Shown here: piece after piece, positions 10,310-22,002 of the stretch
Position numbering within the stretch: the first letter of the stretch is position 1
Layout: every line of letters begins with the position of its first letter
Origin: Candidatus Villigracilis saccharophilus
Lineage (GTDB): Bacteria > Chloroflexota > Anaerolineae > Anaerolineales > Villigracilaceae
Reading direction: 5' to 3'
Assembly (NCBI GenBank): GCA_016709305.1
Contig: JADJNA010000009.1
Span: 83,888-147,887, forward strand
Length of the DNA: 64,000 bases
Position numbers and translations under genes: made by a program
The notes under the pieces: model-generated
What the model saw: only the letters and a program-made list of their open reading frames with translations
The model's database searches: none
Told to the model about the DNA's origin: nothing

Positions 10310-13300
10310 TCACGACCCATCACAACCTGCCACTTTATTTCGGCCTGATTCCTTGGCGCGGTACAGGGCTTGATCGGCCTTGCTCAGGAGTCTATCGAAA
10401 TCTTCATCGTTTCCAGATAAATTGGCAACACCTGAACTGATCGTAAGCACAACCCGCCTGCCGTTAAAATGGATCGGCTCCGCCGCGACAGCCGCGCGGA
10501 TGCGTTCGACCACGATAATGGCTTGTTCGCAATTGGCTTCCGGCAAAAGCAGCGCGAACTCGTCACCGCCAAAACGTGAAAATATGTCTATTTCACGGAT
10601 ATTCTTCTGGCAAAGGTTCTTAAAGGCCAGCAAGGCTTCATCCCCCGCCGCATGACCGTGCGTATCATTGACAGTCTTAAAGTGGTCAATATCGATCAGC
10701 GCGATTGCCAGTGAATGGTTTAAACGAATGGCGCGTTTCATTTCAGCGGTTGCCAATTGCTCAAAGTGACGGCGGTTATATATGCCTGTCAGGCTATCTG
10801 TTGTGGCTTGATGGTGCAATTCATCCTCGAGCTGCTTTCGCTCGGTGATATCAACAATGATCCCTCTTAACCCGACTCGTTTGCCATCCCTCACGATTGG
10901 GTTCGAATAAACCAGGGCCTGAAACATTGAACCATCCTTGCGGACCATTGTGTATTCATTACTTCCCAATGGTTCGCCGGACAGACTGCGCCTTATATTT
11001 TCAACGGCATTCAACCTGGATTCAGGGGAGTAAAAATCGAGCGTACTTATCCCCAGGATCTGCTCATCTTCTGAATATCCAAAGATCTTGTAAGCCTGCC
11101 TATTGACATAGGTAAGGTTTCCCTGCGCGTCCGATTCAAAAACGATCTGCGGCAATAAATTTGCCAGGACCCTGAATTTTTCCTCGCTCTCGCGGATCAT
11201 CGCTTCAGCCTGAACCGCCTGGGCGGCCATCTCATTGGCATTACTAATAGAGATTTCAAGCTGACGGTTAATGCGCTCCATTTCCTCTGCGCTCTGCTGC
11301 AGAGCATCCTCTGCCTGTTTGCGCTCAGTGACATCCCAAAAAATGCCTAAGACACCCGCCGCATTCCCATCAAAGAAGTGAAACGGTGTTTTGATCACCT
11401 GCACAAAGGTTTTCTCCCCGCCAATGGGTTGATGTTCCTCGACAACTTCAACGGTCTTTCCCGTTTCAATCACGCGGCGGTCATCCAGCAGATATTTTTC
11501 AGCCAGTTCAAGCGGATGGAGTTCGAAATCAGTCTTCCCCAAAATCTCTTCCAGCGGCTTGCCTTCTGTCGCACAATAATGTTGATTGGCAAAAATAAAG
11601 CGGCCATCCGTGTCCTTGACATAAATATTCTGGGGCAGGCTTTCGATCAAAAGGTGGAACAAAGTCCGCGACTCGTTGAGTTCTTCCTCCGCCTGTCTGC
11701 GCTCGGTGATATCCGTGGTCACACCGCACACGCCTTTGACCTCATTGTTATCATCCAGCAATGGGAATTTTATGGTGGCGTAAAATCTGTTTCCCGTCAC
11801 GCCACGGAATGCATCCTCGGTTTTCACAACTCCTTTGCTTTCGATCACTTGAAGATCGCTTTGATGATGCTCGGCGCTCATTTGCCCGGGGAATATCTCC
11901 GCGTCAGTTTTTCCGATCGCAAAATCGCGCTGTACGCCAACCTCATCCTCCCATTTCTTATTGACAAGTTCGTAGCGCCCCGCGCGGTCTTTTGCAAAAA
12001 TGATCGCGCCATTATTTTCGATCAGTTGAGATAGAAAACGCTGGTTCTCACGCAGCGCTTCTTCAGCCTGTTTGCGTTCAGTAATATCTTCCTTGACCGC
12101 CAGAAAATGCGTGATCGCGCCGTGCTCGTCTTTGACCGGGGAGATCGTTGCAGATTCCCAGTAGAGTGCACCATTTTTCTTCTTATTTTGAAAGATCCCA
12201 TGCCAGCTCTGGCCGGATAGGATCGTGTCCCATAATTCCTTATAGTCCGAGCTCGGCTTAAAATCAGTTTTTAAGATCCTAGGATTTTGTCCGATCGCTT
12301 CTTCAGCCGTATAGCCGGTCGTCTCTGTGAATCTCGGATTCACGAACACAATATGCCCCTCCGGATCGGTGATGACCGTGGTCACCGGACTCTGCTCAAT
12401 GGCTACCGAAAGAGTCCGCAGTCTGGCATTCGCGTTCTCCTTCTCAACCTCGATCCGCTTGCGTTCAGTAATATCGCGGGTCACGCTGATCATATGCGGA
12501 GCGCCTTGCATGAGAATGACCTTGGCAGACACCATCCCTATAAGTTCACTGCCATCCTTGCGCAGAAAGACCGCTTCCAGATTTTCGCACGCCCCCTTTT
12601 CCTTTAACAGCCGCACAAGCTCCTGGCGCTCCGATGGATTTTTCCAAAGATTAATTTCGAGGGTGGATCTGCCGATCACATCAGCGCGGGTAAAACCAGT
12701 CAGGGAAAAAAATCCCTCATTCATCTCTACAAAAAGACCGTCGCTTAAACGCGTGATCACAACCGCATCGGGGCTGGTATTGAATAGCATTTCATAGTTT
12801 TGCCTGGCCTCGCGGTTTTCCACATTGACCCGCTGGTTGACCATCAGGATCAGCCCAGAAGTGGTCAGCATACCAGTCACAAGGATGAGGAGATACATCG
12901 AGGCCTGTGTCAGCGTGGGAGCAAAAGCGCTCTGTTCCGTCGCCCCCCAAAAAGCAGCTAGAATGCGCATGCTGAAGAATGTGCCATTCATCAGCATCAC
13001 CACAGCCAGAAAATTGGCAGAAGATGTAATGGAACGAACTTTTTGAGAATAGAGGGTCCAGGCGATCAAGCATGAAATGGCAGCGATCGCAGCCGACATG
13101 ACCACCCGCCGAATATTTATATCGTCGATGAGATATGTAAAATAGATGATAACCAGCAAAAAACTGCCATAGATAACGATCAGCTGCCCGCGGTTTTCGC
13201 GCTGGTCAAAGAAACGCAGGATTCCAACATAAAGGAAAATCATCCCGGCAAAGAACAGGGCGTTATTGGCAATGACAGACACCTGCTCCATGAACGGATA

Positions 13301-13478
13301 ATCACGCAGGATATTGAAGGCGAAACCCCAGAGCAACAAGCGCGCTGCTTAACGTCCACCAGCCCAACCCATGATGGGTTCTATCAACTCTATATTGGAA
13401 AAAGAGCACAATGATCTGTACAATCGTGCTGATACTCAGTGAAAGGGCGAGCGTGTGAATATCAATTTCAATGCTCAT
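10310..13478 (-). CDS. Seven-TM multi-PAS diguanylate cyclase (one frameshift)
   Basis: The gene starts at ATG 13478 (MSIEIDIHTL), 7 bases after the upstream kinase ends. The N-terminus holds about seven hydrophobic segments over ~225 residues, forming an integral membrane sensor head. Five PAS domains follow (starting at NYEMLFNTSPDA, LSVAIEQSPVTT, LSQLIENNGAI, LLIESLPQNIY and RVLANLLPQIV), then a GGDEF domain with the active-site motif RFGGDEF. The product-inhibition I-site RxxD (REID) lies five residues before it. It should make cyclic di-GMP from two GTP in response to membrane and PAS signals. The frame is broken at the C4 run 13326-13329; removing one C joins SALVALGF to AFNILRDY inside the second membrane helix. 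Without repair, translation could only start within the membrane head at a TTG (13339). Confidence 0.85.
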
Positions 13479-13485
13479 ACATCTC

Positions 13486-16400
13486 TCACTCGACCGGCAT
13501 CCAAATGGTAAATATACTGCCCACCCCCGCTTCGCTCTTGACCTCGATGCGGCCGCCGTTCGCCTCAATCAGTTTCTTGCTGACCGCCAGCCCCAACCCG
13601 ATGCCCTTGATCTTGGTGGTGAAAAGCGGCTCGAAGAGTTTGGGCAGGTTTTCCGGGGGAATACCAACACCGGTATCTTGAATATTCAAGCGCACCATCT
13701 CATCGTGTACATTTGCAGAAAGGGTCAGTCTGCCGGTTGTGGATACGCCCGTGGTTAAGCCCGCAATGATCTTTGATGCCATCGCCTGGCTGGCGTTGAC
13801 GGTCAGGTTTCTAAGAATCTGGATCATGTGCTGTGAGTCGACAAACACCTTTGGCAGGTCGGGCGAAATTTCGAGAACCACTTCCACGGACGGAGGCACG
13901 GGAAAACGTTCAAGGGTCTCACTGATCAGATCAGAAACGGAAACAGCTTCACGATCAATGGATTTGAGGCGGGTAAAGTCGAGCAGGTCGGTCACGATCT
14001 TATCTGAAGCACGCGCCTCGTTCTCGATGATGGTTAAATATTCCTTGACCTTGTCGCTGGCATCTTTTTGAGCCACCATCTTTAAGAAGTAGACCGCATT
14101 CAAAATAACTCCCAACGGGTTGCGGAGCTCATGACCGATACTGCCTGCCAGCTGCCCCATCAAAGCCAGGCGTTCCTGCCGCACGAGCTGTTCCTGGGCA
14201 TCGCGCAGTTCGCTTGTGCGTTCGCTTACCTCCTGGGCGAGATGTTCGGCATAATTGGAGAGTTGCTCTTCAGCTTGTTTGCGCTCAGCGATCTCCCAGG
14301 CGACATCCGCAAAATAATTCACCATCTCAACATCTTTTTGATTATATAACTGGGTTTTATTGCCAACCCCAAGTATGGCAACAATCTGGTCTTCACGCAA
14401 CACGGGAACCACCAGTTCACGCACAAGCGTAGCGTGGCCTTCAGGCAGTCCCTTGCGAAGCGCAGCGGGAAGTGATTCATAATCATTATGGATCACCGGC
14501 TTCCTTTCGCGGACGCTATCGGCCCATATACCGGCCTGTTCCACAGGGTAATGCAAGCCATATCCTTCCGCCTTGCAATACTCCTGCATGGTGCGGGTGG
14601 ACCAGGCCTGCAGGGAAAGTGTCAATTGATCCGATTCTACAAAATGGTAAAAGCCGATCGGACTGTCTGTCATCAGGCAGACTTCATCCAAGGTTTTTTC
14701 GAGCAATTCCTTCAAGGAGTGACCGGCTGAGAATTCGATCAACCGCAAACGAGCAGTGATCATATTTTCCGCCTGCTTGCGCTCGGTGATATCCTGCCCC
14801 TGCGCGATGGTGGCGATTGGATTTTTGCCATCCGCAGAGAAGAGCGTCGCTGAATTCCACAGCACCGTGCGGATCGAGCCATCTACATGCAGTATACCGA
14901 TCTCCACCACATCCCATCGTTCACCTGCCTGCGTCTTGCGGATGAGTTCCAGGGAGAGATCAATTTGATGCGGTGGAAAGAGGATTTCAATCGATTTTCC
15001 CAAAACCTCATGCTCATTCCTACCGGTCAATTCTTCAAATGCGTGGATTAAACGCGTTATTGTAAATTGCGGATCCCAAACGATGATGGGGGCATTGGCG
15101 TAATTGAACAGGTTATCAAGATACTCATTGGTTTCGTGGAGAATCGCCTCGGCCTGCTTCCGTTCAGTGATGTCGGAAAAGCTGGCCAGGCTTGCCCAGA
15201 CCTGTCCGGTGTCGTCCATCACAGGCGAGCCGAACACCTCAACAAGAATCCTGGTGCCGTCCGGACGTTCGATTTCCATATCATCCACATGCGCGGAAAT
15301 ACCTGTCATCCCCAACAAGACAGGCATCTCTTCGGGAGGATAAGGATCATGTGTGTTTCTTTTGTAAGCGTTATAGACTATACCAAGGTTTTCAGCGGAG
15401 GCATCCGCTAATATGCCTTGTCCAAGCAGTTCTAAAGCCGCATCGTTAGCCACCAATGGTTTTCCGGATGGGGCTTCCACCATGAAGACCCCCAGCGGCA
15501 GGTTTTTGAGAAGCATGGAGAACAAATTATTTTGACGATTGAGCGCTTCCTCCGCCAGTTTGCTATCGGTAATATCCTGGATGGTGCCCAACATGGACAC
15601 AAGTTGGTCCTGATCATCAACTTCCAATTCACCCATGCCATGTACCCAGCGTTCAATATGATCATTATTTCGGACGATCCTATATTCCCTATCGAAACGC
15701 ATTCGATTGCCTATAACCTCGTTCGTAAAGTAATCGAGCATCTGCACCCGGTCCGCGGGATGAATCAAAGCTGTCCAATTATCTATCGAGCGTTTCATAC
15801 CCATCATTAAGAACGTCTGCCACAAACGCGTTCGTAGCGGAGTTTCAACCTCGGCAATATCCATGCGCGCCACTAAAAACCAGGGGGAATCCGGGATCGC
15901 TTTCAACGCTCCAATAACTGGGTGTTCGCGATAATCAACACCTTCCACAACGCCGGTTTGCCCCTGCACTGCCTTTACCGCCAAATGCTCAGTCTGGTCG
16001 AGTGGGATACGCAAACTCATGGAGGTATTTGCCTGAAAACGAAGTTCGTTCAGAAAGAGCACATCATTCCCATCCCTTCTGACTAGGAGGGTCTCGGCGG
16101 TATCGCTGGCGGCAGGCCACTCTTGAATAAAGGGATAAAGATATATTTCCGGATCAATGGTAATGGCAACCACACCAATGACGGTACTGCGTGTTTGAGG
16201 ATCAAGAATGGGGATGAGCAGGGCGAGGCGAATATTTTCATCGCTATTTCTGCGATAAAAATCCACCAACACCACCTCACTCGATTCCACCACCTCCGCG
16301 ATTTGTACAGCGACCTCTGAAGAAATTGGGCTCAAACCACGCGGACTTGAAAGGCGCATCTGTCCCTCTATATCCAGCAAACGCATACGGTCATATTCTG

Positions 16401-16730
16401 TGTGGATTCGAAAACTATCGAGCCAGGCCATGATCTTTGCTTCTTCGATGGAATTATTTTGATTCTCAAAATAGTCCTGCACCAGCTCTGCAAAGACAAG
16501 ATTTTCGTGAAGCAATTGGCTGTCAGACAAACGCTCTTTTCGCCAATTGCTCAGACCATTTACTTTGAGGTTTGCAACAGTGAGGAGTTGATTGCCGGCT
16601 TGTTCGTGAAATTGCTCTGAAAAATTATTGTAGGAGACATACCCAATGAACGCAATTCCCAGCGACAATAAAAGGAATATAAAGATAAAAACAACGCTGT
16701 TCGTTTTTCCTTTTTATCATAATGGCTCAT
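13486..16730 (-). CDS. dCache-PAS-GAF sensor histidine kinase (frameshift and internal deletion)
   Basis: The start is placed at ATG 16730 (MSHYDKKEK), which has AGGAAG upstream. Adding one T to the T5 run at 16704-16708 joins it to the long frame and completes a first membrane helix (VVFIFIFLLLSLGIAFIGYV). A periplasmic dCache-like sensor region of about 250 residues follows (MRLLDIEGQMRLSS, TVIGVVAITIDPEIY, HPVIGALKAIPDSPWF). The expected second membrane helix and the first half of the next PAS are missing: FLMMG runs straight into MKRSIDNWTALIHP (about 15796-15812). Then come PAS domains, a GAF-like domain (FSAGHSLKELLEKTLDE), HisKA with SIGHELRNPL and HATPase_c (DTGVGI, GIGLGLAVS). The kinase core is close in sequence to that of the 5.7-kb kinase, so the two are paralogues. 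Confidence 0.82.
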
Positions 16731-16922
16731 GAGGGACTTCCTTTGACCGCTTGTATTCAGAATTGACATGATCTTAAGAACGGGTATTTCTAAATCATTT
16801 CTGCAAACACACTAAGAAAAGCCAACGCAAAAAAATGATCAATTCGAAGCCTGCATGTTAAGACTTTCATTTCAAGTCTTGGCTGAGCGAGAACAGGCGC
16901 TTTCAAGGGGATTTTCAGGGCA

Positions 16923-18268
16923 TTAAGAAGCAATGATCTCAATACGATTGCGTCCGGCTTGTTTTGCCGCATACATAGCTTCATCAGCGCGGCGAAACGC
17001 GACCTCCACTGATTCGGATTGCGGGGCATGTCTCATTTGAACGATACCGATGCTTAATGTGATGGAAGCATCCCCCTTTTCCGTGGGTAGACGCAGATCT
17101 GCCGCGCTCGCGCGGATGCGTTCAGCCACAGAATAGGCCTGCGCGGCATTTGTCATGGGCAAAAGAACGATAAACTCCTCACCGCCGTACCGCCCGATTG
17201 CGTCCGCAGTACGCAGTTCAGCGCGGGTAATTTGCGTGACCTGCTTCAACATCTCGTCGCCGACAGCATGTCCAAACCTGTCATTAATTTTCTTAAAATG
17301 ATCGATGTCAAACATCATGACAGCCAGCGGCTGTTGATAGCGCCCTGCGACCTCGAACTGGTGTTCGGCAAATTCGTACAAGTAACGGCGATTGTGGATC
17401 CCTGTCAGCGGGTCGGTGCGCGCCAGTTCCTTCTCGCGCGCAAGGATGATCTTCAACGCGAGATCGCCTCCCTGCGTGCCTGCTCCACATGTTTCCGATC
17501 GGTAATGTCGCGGTTGCTTTCGCGGCGCCCCAGCCACTTGCCATCATCCCCGAACACGGCGGTGCAGGAATGACTCAGCCAGCGGGTTTGTCCGTCGGGA
17601 GTCACGATCCGAAAATCGAACTCCATGTCTGCTTCGTGGACCCCATCATTATCTGCGTGATAATGCGCGCTGACCATCGACTGGTCTTCCGGGTGCGTGA
17701 TCTTCAGCATGAGGGTTGGGTCAGCTAAAAATTCCTGTGCCGTGTGCCCGCTAATGCGCTCACAGGAAGGCGAGACATACCGATAGATTCCATCCGGCGT
17801 ATGCCAGGCTTCCCAATCATAGGTAAAGTTCGCCACCAACCGATATTTCTCTTCGCTTTCGCGCAAAGCCAGCGTGGAGTAGTATTTATCCGCTGCCCGT
17901 TGAACAGACAGCACCACTTGATCAATTTCAAACGGTTTTTGGAAATAGCCAAAAGCGCCCATCTGAATGGCTTCGATGGCAGAATCCTGCGAGGCGTTCC
18001 CGGTCAACAGGATACATTCGCTGGCGGGAGAGAGCGCCTTAATACCGCGCATCACCTCCAAGCCGGATATATCTTCCAATTTCAGGTCGATCAACGCGAC
18101 ATCAAAATCCTGGCTCTTGATGGCTTTTAGCGCCCCGCCTCCCGACGATACACAAACACTCTCAAACCCTCTGGCATTGAGGATTTCTCCCAGAGTCATG
18201 AGCAGGTTCGGGTCGTCGTCAACGATCAGAACATGCGGGTTTTTTTTTGAGATCTTGGTCATTACCAT
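16923..18268 (-). CDS. REC-PAS-GGDEF response regulator (one frameshift)
   Basis: The first frame (start 18268) encodes a receiver with IVDDDP, phospho-acceptor Asp in LIDLKLED, Thr in LLTGNASQ and Lys in FQKPFE, then a PAS (RLVANFTYDWEAWHT) ending in RDITDRKH. A frame change near 17464 (one base missing around GAGGCGATC) leads into ALKIILAREKELA and a GGDEF domain with active-site GRYGGEEF and an I-site RTAD five residues before it. Repaired length is about 449 residues. It is a phosphorylation-controlled diguanylate cyclase. The receiver is paralogous to that of the protein starting at 4795, suggesting that one kinase might feed both. A 191-base gap without a gene separates it from the kinase start at 16730; it contains a short inverted repeat (AAGACTT/AAGTCTT) with no T-run. 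Confidence 0.82.
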
Positions 18269-18298
18269 GGTGGCTGCTCAGTATTAAGTTTCACAAAT

Positions 18299-18559
18299 TT
18301 AATATCGCATGAGGATAATCGTGCAAGTACAGGCGGCTTGGTTTATGGGCCGGGCAGTATACCTTCCCGTAGCATGGAATGTAATGAAAAACAATACAAC
18401 GGCAGGCATCAATAAATACACGTATTTGAATAGATCAAGTTTTATATGAAAAATCAAGTGTATCGCCCCCATGGCAATTAACTCGATCAAAAATATGATC
18501 AAAAGAATGGTTGGGAATATTTGCAAGGCTCTTTTCTTGGGAGAAACGGTCTGGTCCAT
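18299..18559 (-). CDS. Small two-helix membrane protein, possibly a sensor-head remnant
   Basis: An 86-residue frame starts at ATG 18559, with AGGTGAAC just upstream, a believable ribosome-binding site. Residues about 12-36 and 44-62 are strongly hydrophobic, giving two membrane helices. The last ~20 residues (after FHATGRY) look like out-of-frame sequence. The arrangement of a first helix, a short loop and a second helix resembles the membrane head of many PAS sensor kinases in this kind of genome. It may therefore be the start of a lost or deleted kinase rather than a free-standing protein. It ends 30 bases before the REC-PAS-GGDEF start and could be co-transcribed with it. No function can be assigned. 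Confidence 0.4.
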   Translation of the reverse strand: MDQTVSPKKRALQIFPTILLIIFLIELIAMGAIHLIFHIKLDLFKYVYLLMPAVVLFFITFHATGRYTARPINQAACTCTIILMRY

Positions 18560-18666
18560 TGTTCACCTACGCGGTGCGGGTAAACCTCAGTTTCAAGGAA
18601 GTTTATACCGATAATACCATTGTCCCGTATTGCACAAGATGCCATTTTAAATTTTTTATCTGTTTT

Positions 18667-20094
18667 TTACTCAGCGGTAAACAGCTCAGTGCGGTTGCGC
18701 CCGGCTTGCTTGGCGGCGTATAAGGCTTTATCAGCCCTCTGAACAACCTGCTCAATACTTTCATCAACGGGGTCTCTCGACATCCCCGCCACCCCGAGGC
18801 TTAGCGTGACAGAAAGCGGACCCTTTTCTGTTTCCATGCGCAGGGCGGCGACATTTTCCCGTATGCGCTCTGCAATGGAAAAAGCCATCTGCTCGGTGGT
18901 TTGAGGCAGCAAGATCACAAACTCGTCTCCGCCATAACGCGCAAGCGAGTCTACACTCCGTATTTGCGAACTGGCGGTTTTGGCCACCGTAATCAGCATC
19001 CTGTCACCCGCCAGGTGTCCAAGCGTATCATTAACCTGTTTTAAGTGATCGGTATCAAATATGATGATGGAAAGCGGTCTTTGATAACGATCGGACGCTT
19101 CGAATTCGTATGAGGCAAGCTCAAAGAAGTAGCGGTAGTTGTACAGGCCGGTCAGCCCGTCTGTGCGCGCCAGCACCTGCTCATGTAACAGGGATTTTTC
19201 CAGGTCGCGATGAGCGATTGTCAGCGAAGCATTGGCACGACTCAACTCGTCCTCAGCCTGCTTTAGGTCCGAGATATCAAAACACGAACCGATAAAGCCA
19301 AAGAATTCCCCATCCATGGAAAAGCGCGGAACACCATGATCCAACAGCCAGCGATACCTGTCATCCGCGCTGCGCAAACGAAACTCCATTTTGAATTCAC
19401 GCCGCGCCTTGACCGCGTTGGTGTAAATATCGACACAATGCTCACGGTCATCAGGATGAACGCCGTCCATCCAGCCGTAACCCGATTCCTGCTCCATCGT
19501 TCGCCCGGTAAAGTCGAGCCAGCGCTTGTTAAAATAATTACACATGGCATCTGCGTCAGCCATCCAGACCATGACCGGGGTTGTATCTGCCATGTAACGA
19601 AAACGGGATTCGCTCTCGCGCAGCGACTCTTCCGCATGTTTTCGCGCGGTAATGTCGGTGACAAAGCCTTCATAGTATTGAATATTACCGTGCTGATCCT
19701 TTACGGCGCGGGCGCTTTCCTGTACATGAATATGACTGCCGTCTTTGCGATAATTCATACTATTGAATTCATGCACCTGCCCATGCTCGATCATCAACCG
19801 CGTAAATTCCCGTCGGTCGGCTGGGTCAACATAATATTGTTTCTCAATGCTGATAATGTCATCGACCATCTCCTGCGGAGAGTTGTATCCGAAGATATGC
19901 GCCATGACCTGATTGACCCGCAGAAAGCGCCCATCCAAAGTGGATTGATAAATGCCGACAGTAGCGTTCTCAAAAATGGAGCGGAAATTCGCTTCGGCGC
20001 TCCGTAAAGCCTGTTCAGCCAATTTGCGTTCAGTAACATCCCGCTGGATACCTAAATAACCTATGATCTGACCGGGCTCGTCAACCTTCCCCAA
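18667..20094 (-). CDS. PAS-PAS-GGDEF diguanylate cyclase, C-terminal open frame
   Basis: This 475-residue frame begins mid-domain (DEPGQIIGYLGIQRDVTERK is the end of a PAS), so it is the C-terminal part of a longer gene continuing to 21424. It encodes a PAS (FRSIFENATVGIYQS), a second PAS (FRYMADTTPVMVWMAD, PAC segment with WLLDHG), a short coiled segment, and a GGDEF domain with ARYGGDEF. An I-site RSVD lies five residues before the motif, so both catalysis and product inhibition look intact. The break near 20089-20092 is repaired by adding one C to the + strand C4 run. It is predicted to be a cytoplasmic cyclic-di-GMP synthase, as no membrane segment is visible in any part of the gene. Confidence 0.8.
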   Translation of the reverse strand: MGKVDEPGQIIGYLGIQRDVTERKLAEQALRSAEANFRSIFENATVGIYQSTLDGRFLRVNQVMAHIFGYNSPQEMVDDIISIEKQYYVDPADRREFTRLMIEHGQVHEFNSMNYRKDGSHIHVQESARAVKDQHGNIQYYEGFVTDITARKHAEESLRESESRFRYMADTTPVMVWMADADAMCNYFNKRWLDFTGRTMEQESGYGWMDGVHPDDREHCVDIYTNAVKARREFKMEFRLRSADDRYRWLLDHGVPRFSMDGEFFGFIGSCFDISDLKQAEDELSRANASLTIAHRDLEKSLLHEQVLARTDGLTGLYNYRYFFELASYEFEASDRYQRPLSIIIFDTDHLKQVNDTLGHLAGDRMLITVAKTASSQIRSVDSLARYGGDEFVILLPQTTEQMAFSIAERIRENVAALRMETEKGPLSVTLSLGVAGMSRDPVDESIEQVVQRADKALYAAKQAGRNRTELFTAE

Positions 20095-21424
20095 AAATCT
20101 GCGTATGCCTGCACATCCAACAATCCGCTCTTAAAGATGCGGGGAGTGGCTTTGCCGATTACCTCTTCGGTGGTGAAGCCGTAAAGCGCGGTAAATCCTG
20201 GGTTGACATAAGTAAAGACGCCTTGTGTATCGGTAAGAAAGATCGCCTCGGCAGATGTATCAACAGCCTTGTTTAATTTTAGAAGAGACTCTTCCTCGCG
20301 CTTGCCGTTTGCGCGCGGTAATATCGCGTAATATGCCCTTCATGGAATTGCACGCCGCCTTCATCATCATGCACATAAGAGCCGTGATCTTCAACCCATA
20401 TTTCTGACCCGTCCTTGCGGCGCATCCGGTACGCTTCGACTTCCTCCTGACCGGTATCCAAAACATGACTGCCTCTTTCGTCCGGCGCAAAATAAAGTTC
20501 CTTTTTTATATCCACTGCCAGCATTTCTTCCCTGCTCGAATACCCGAACATTTTGACCATGGCGGGATTGATGTCCACGAATTTTCCAGCGTGGGTACTG
20601 CGATAGACCCCGTCCATCATATGGTCAAACAGGGATCGAAAGCGTTCTTCAGATTCAAGCCGCGCCGCGTCCGCCTGTTTGCGTTCGGTGATATCGCTCG
20701 CCACCCAAAGTGTGCTGTCCGCGTCCATCGGCGAAATGGATGTGCCGAACCACTTCAAACTGTCGCCAATTGTCAGCGTGTACTCGACCAGCACAGATTG
20801 CTGTGTCTCCAATACTTGATGGATCCTGGCAAGAAAATTCTCAGCCTGATTGGCAGGGAAGAAATCATGCAGATTTTTGCCGATTAATTCGTGCGGCGGC
20901 AGGATCAACAAACCAGGATTGGTGGGCGCGATCTTGCGATAGAAACCAGTCCGCGATCGATAACGAAGACCGCATCACGCATGGATGCGAACAAGGCACG
21001 CAGCTCAATTTCAGAAAGTGCCAGATGGTCATTCTCTTTTACAACATCCGACATCATTACCAGCACAGCTTCCCGTTCCTGGTAAACCAATGTATGCGAA
21101 GTCACTTCCACGACACACGTGCTTCCGTCTTTTCGGAGCACGCTCCATTTGCCGGCATTCAGCAAGGGATGCCGGCGATCCTTTTTCAAATCATCAAGCA
21201 GGCGTTTTTTTCCTCGGCGGAGAAAATATCCAAGGCTGGACTTTTAAGTTCTTCGCGCGCATAACCAAACTTTTGACCCCAGCGTCATTAACATCCAAAA
21301 ACGCCAGCGATTCAATATCATAAATAAACATGGGGATTGGATGGTTCTCAAACAACAAACCAAACGCAGGTTTATTGGATGAAAAAACCACCTTCTTTTT
21401 CGGAGACTCTTTTCCGTAAGCCAT
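20095..21424 (-). pseudogene. N-terminal PAS region of the same diguanylate cyclase, several frameshifts
   Basis: The probable start is ATG 21424 (MAYGKESPKK) with AGGAAC upstream. Pieces in different frames assemble into successive PAS domains: FENHPIPMFIYDIESLAFLDVND, then KWSVLRKDGSTCVVEV, VFVIDR followed by LLILPPHELIGKNLHDFF, RSLFDHMMDGVYRST, and AVDTSAEAIFLTDTQG. Frame changes are needed near 21250, 21190, 20920, 20336-20338 (one extra C) and 20300. Every piece makes sense as a PAS segment of one protein of about 900 residues. The high density of small indels suggests local sequence error rather than slow gene decay, because codon use and domain order are preserved. Confidence 0.6.
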
Positions 21425-21474
21425 CAAATTGTTCCTGCTTCAGGCCATGTATATGAAAATCGCACTACTACGAA

Positions 21475-21503
21475 ATTGTACTTGACCATATGCTGAAAAT
21501 CAA
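21475..21503 (-). promoter_or_regulatory. Sigma70-type promoter for the PAS-GGDEF gene
   Basis: On the minus strand TTGATT (21503-21498) and TACAAT (21480-21475) are separated by exactly 17 bases. The start codon at 21424 lies about 45 bases after the expected start site. Confidence 0.5.
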
Positions 21504-21706
21504 TAATTTCAACTGCTCTAAAACGATCTGGTTTCACTCAAATCCCAAATGCCCAACACAAAACCGGGGAAACTGTGAGGGTAAGGAACATCCCAAAAAA
21601 TTCTCATCCGCATCCATGTGAATTATCGATCCTGTCCTGTATTATCATTATTTCTGTAATATTACACAAGTGTTTTTCAACACGTTTTGCCATGTCAGAT
21701 AGAATC

Positions 21707-21765
21707 AAAGCACCGCCGTAATGGCGGTGCTTTGGAACCCCATAGGGCAGTCAGTGTGACTGCCC
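21707..21765. repeat. Two consecutive perfect hairpins in a gene-free stretch
   Basis: The gap 21425-22002 holds no gene. Apart from the two divergent promoters it contains a perfect 11-bp stem with a 5-base loop (AAAGCACCGCC/GGCGGTGCTTT, 21707-21733) and a perfect 9-bp stem with a 3-base loop (GGGCAGTCA/TGACTGCCC, 21745-21765). Neither is followed by a T-run on the + strand. Both lie between divergent genes, so they are not obvious terminators; they could be repeat elements or protein-binding palindromes. Confidence 0.5.
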
Positions 21766-21906
21766 CTTCTGATATAAAGTCCCGAGGCGTTTTCCCCTGT
21801 TAAAATGAAAAGGCGCTCTCGGCCGGATCGTTATGAAAAAGGCAAGTTTATTTCGCTCCCCCAAAGGTCATATTATTCAAAGGAACCAAACCAACGAACA
21901 TAAGCT

Positions 21907-21915
21907 TGCTATAAT
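21907..21915 (+). promoter_or_regulatory. Extended -10 promoter for the first XRE regulator
   Basis: TGCTATAAT is a perfect extended -10 element (TGN plus TATAAT). No good -35 is present. The expected start lies about 80 bases before the ATG at 22003. Confidence 0.45.
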
Positions 21916-22002
21916 TATTACGCATTCGATAAATTTTGCAAAAGAAAAATTTATGAACTGACTCAAAGATTTTTTTGAGTCCATTTCCTGGCGGGAGCAT
22001 GA

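Noticed and set aside
16859..16880. AAGACTT/AAGTCTT inverted repeat after the REC-PAS-GGDEF gene
   Set aside because: A short stem without a T-run on the transcribed strand; not convincing as a terminator.
19336..20007. 223-residue frame on the + strand opposite the PAS-GGDEF gene
   Set aside because: It is a shadow of the PAS coding sequence in the other strand; the PAS and GGDEF motifs are clear on the minus strand.
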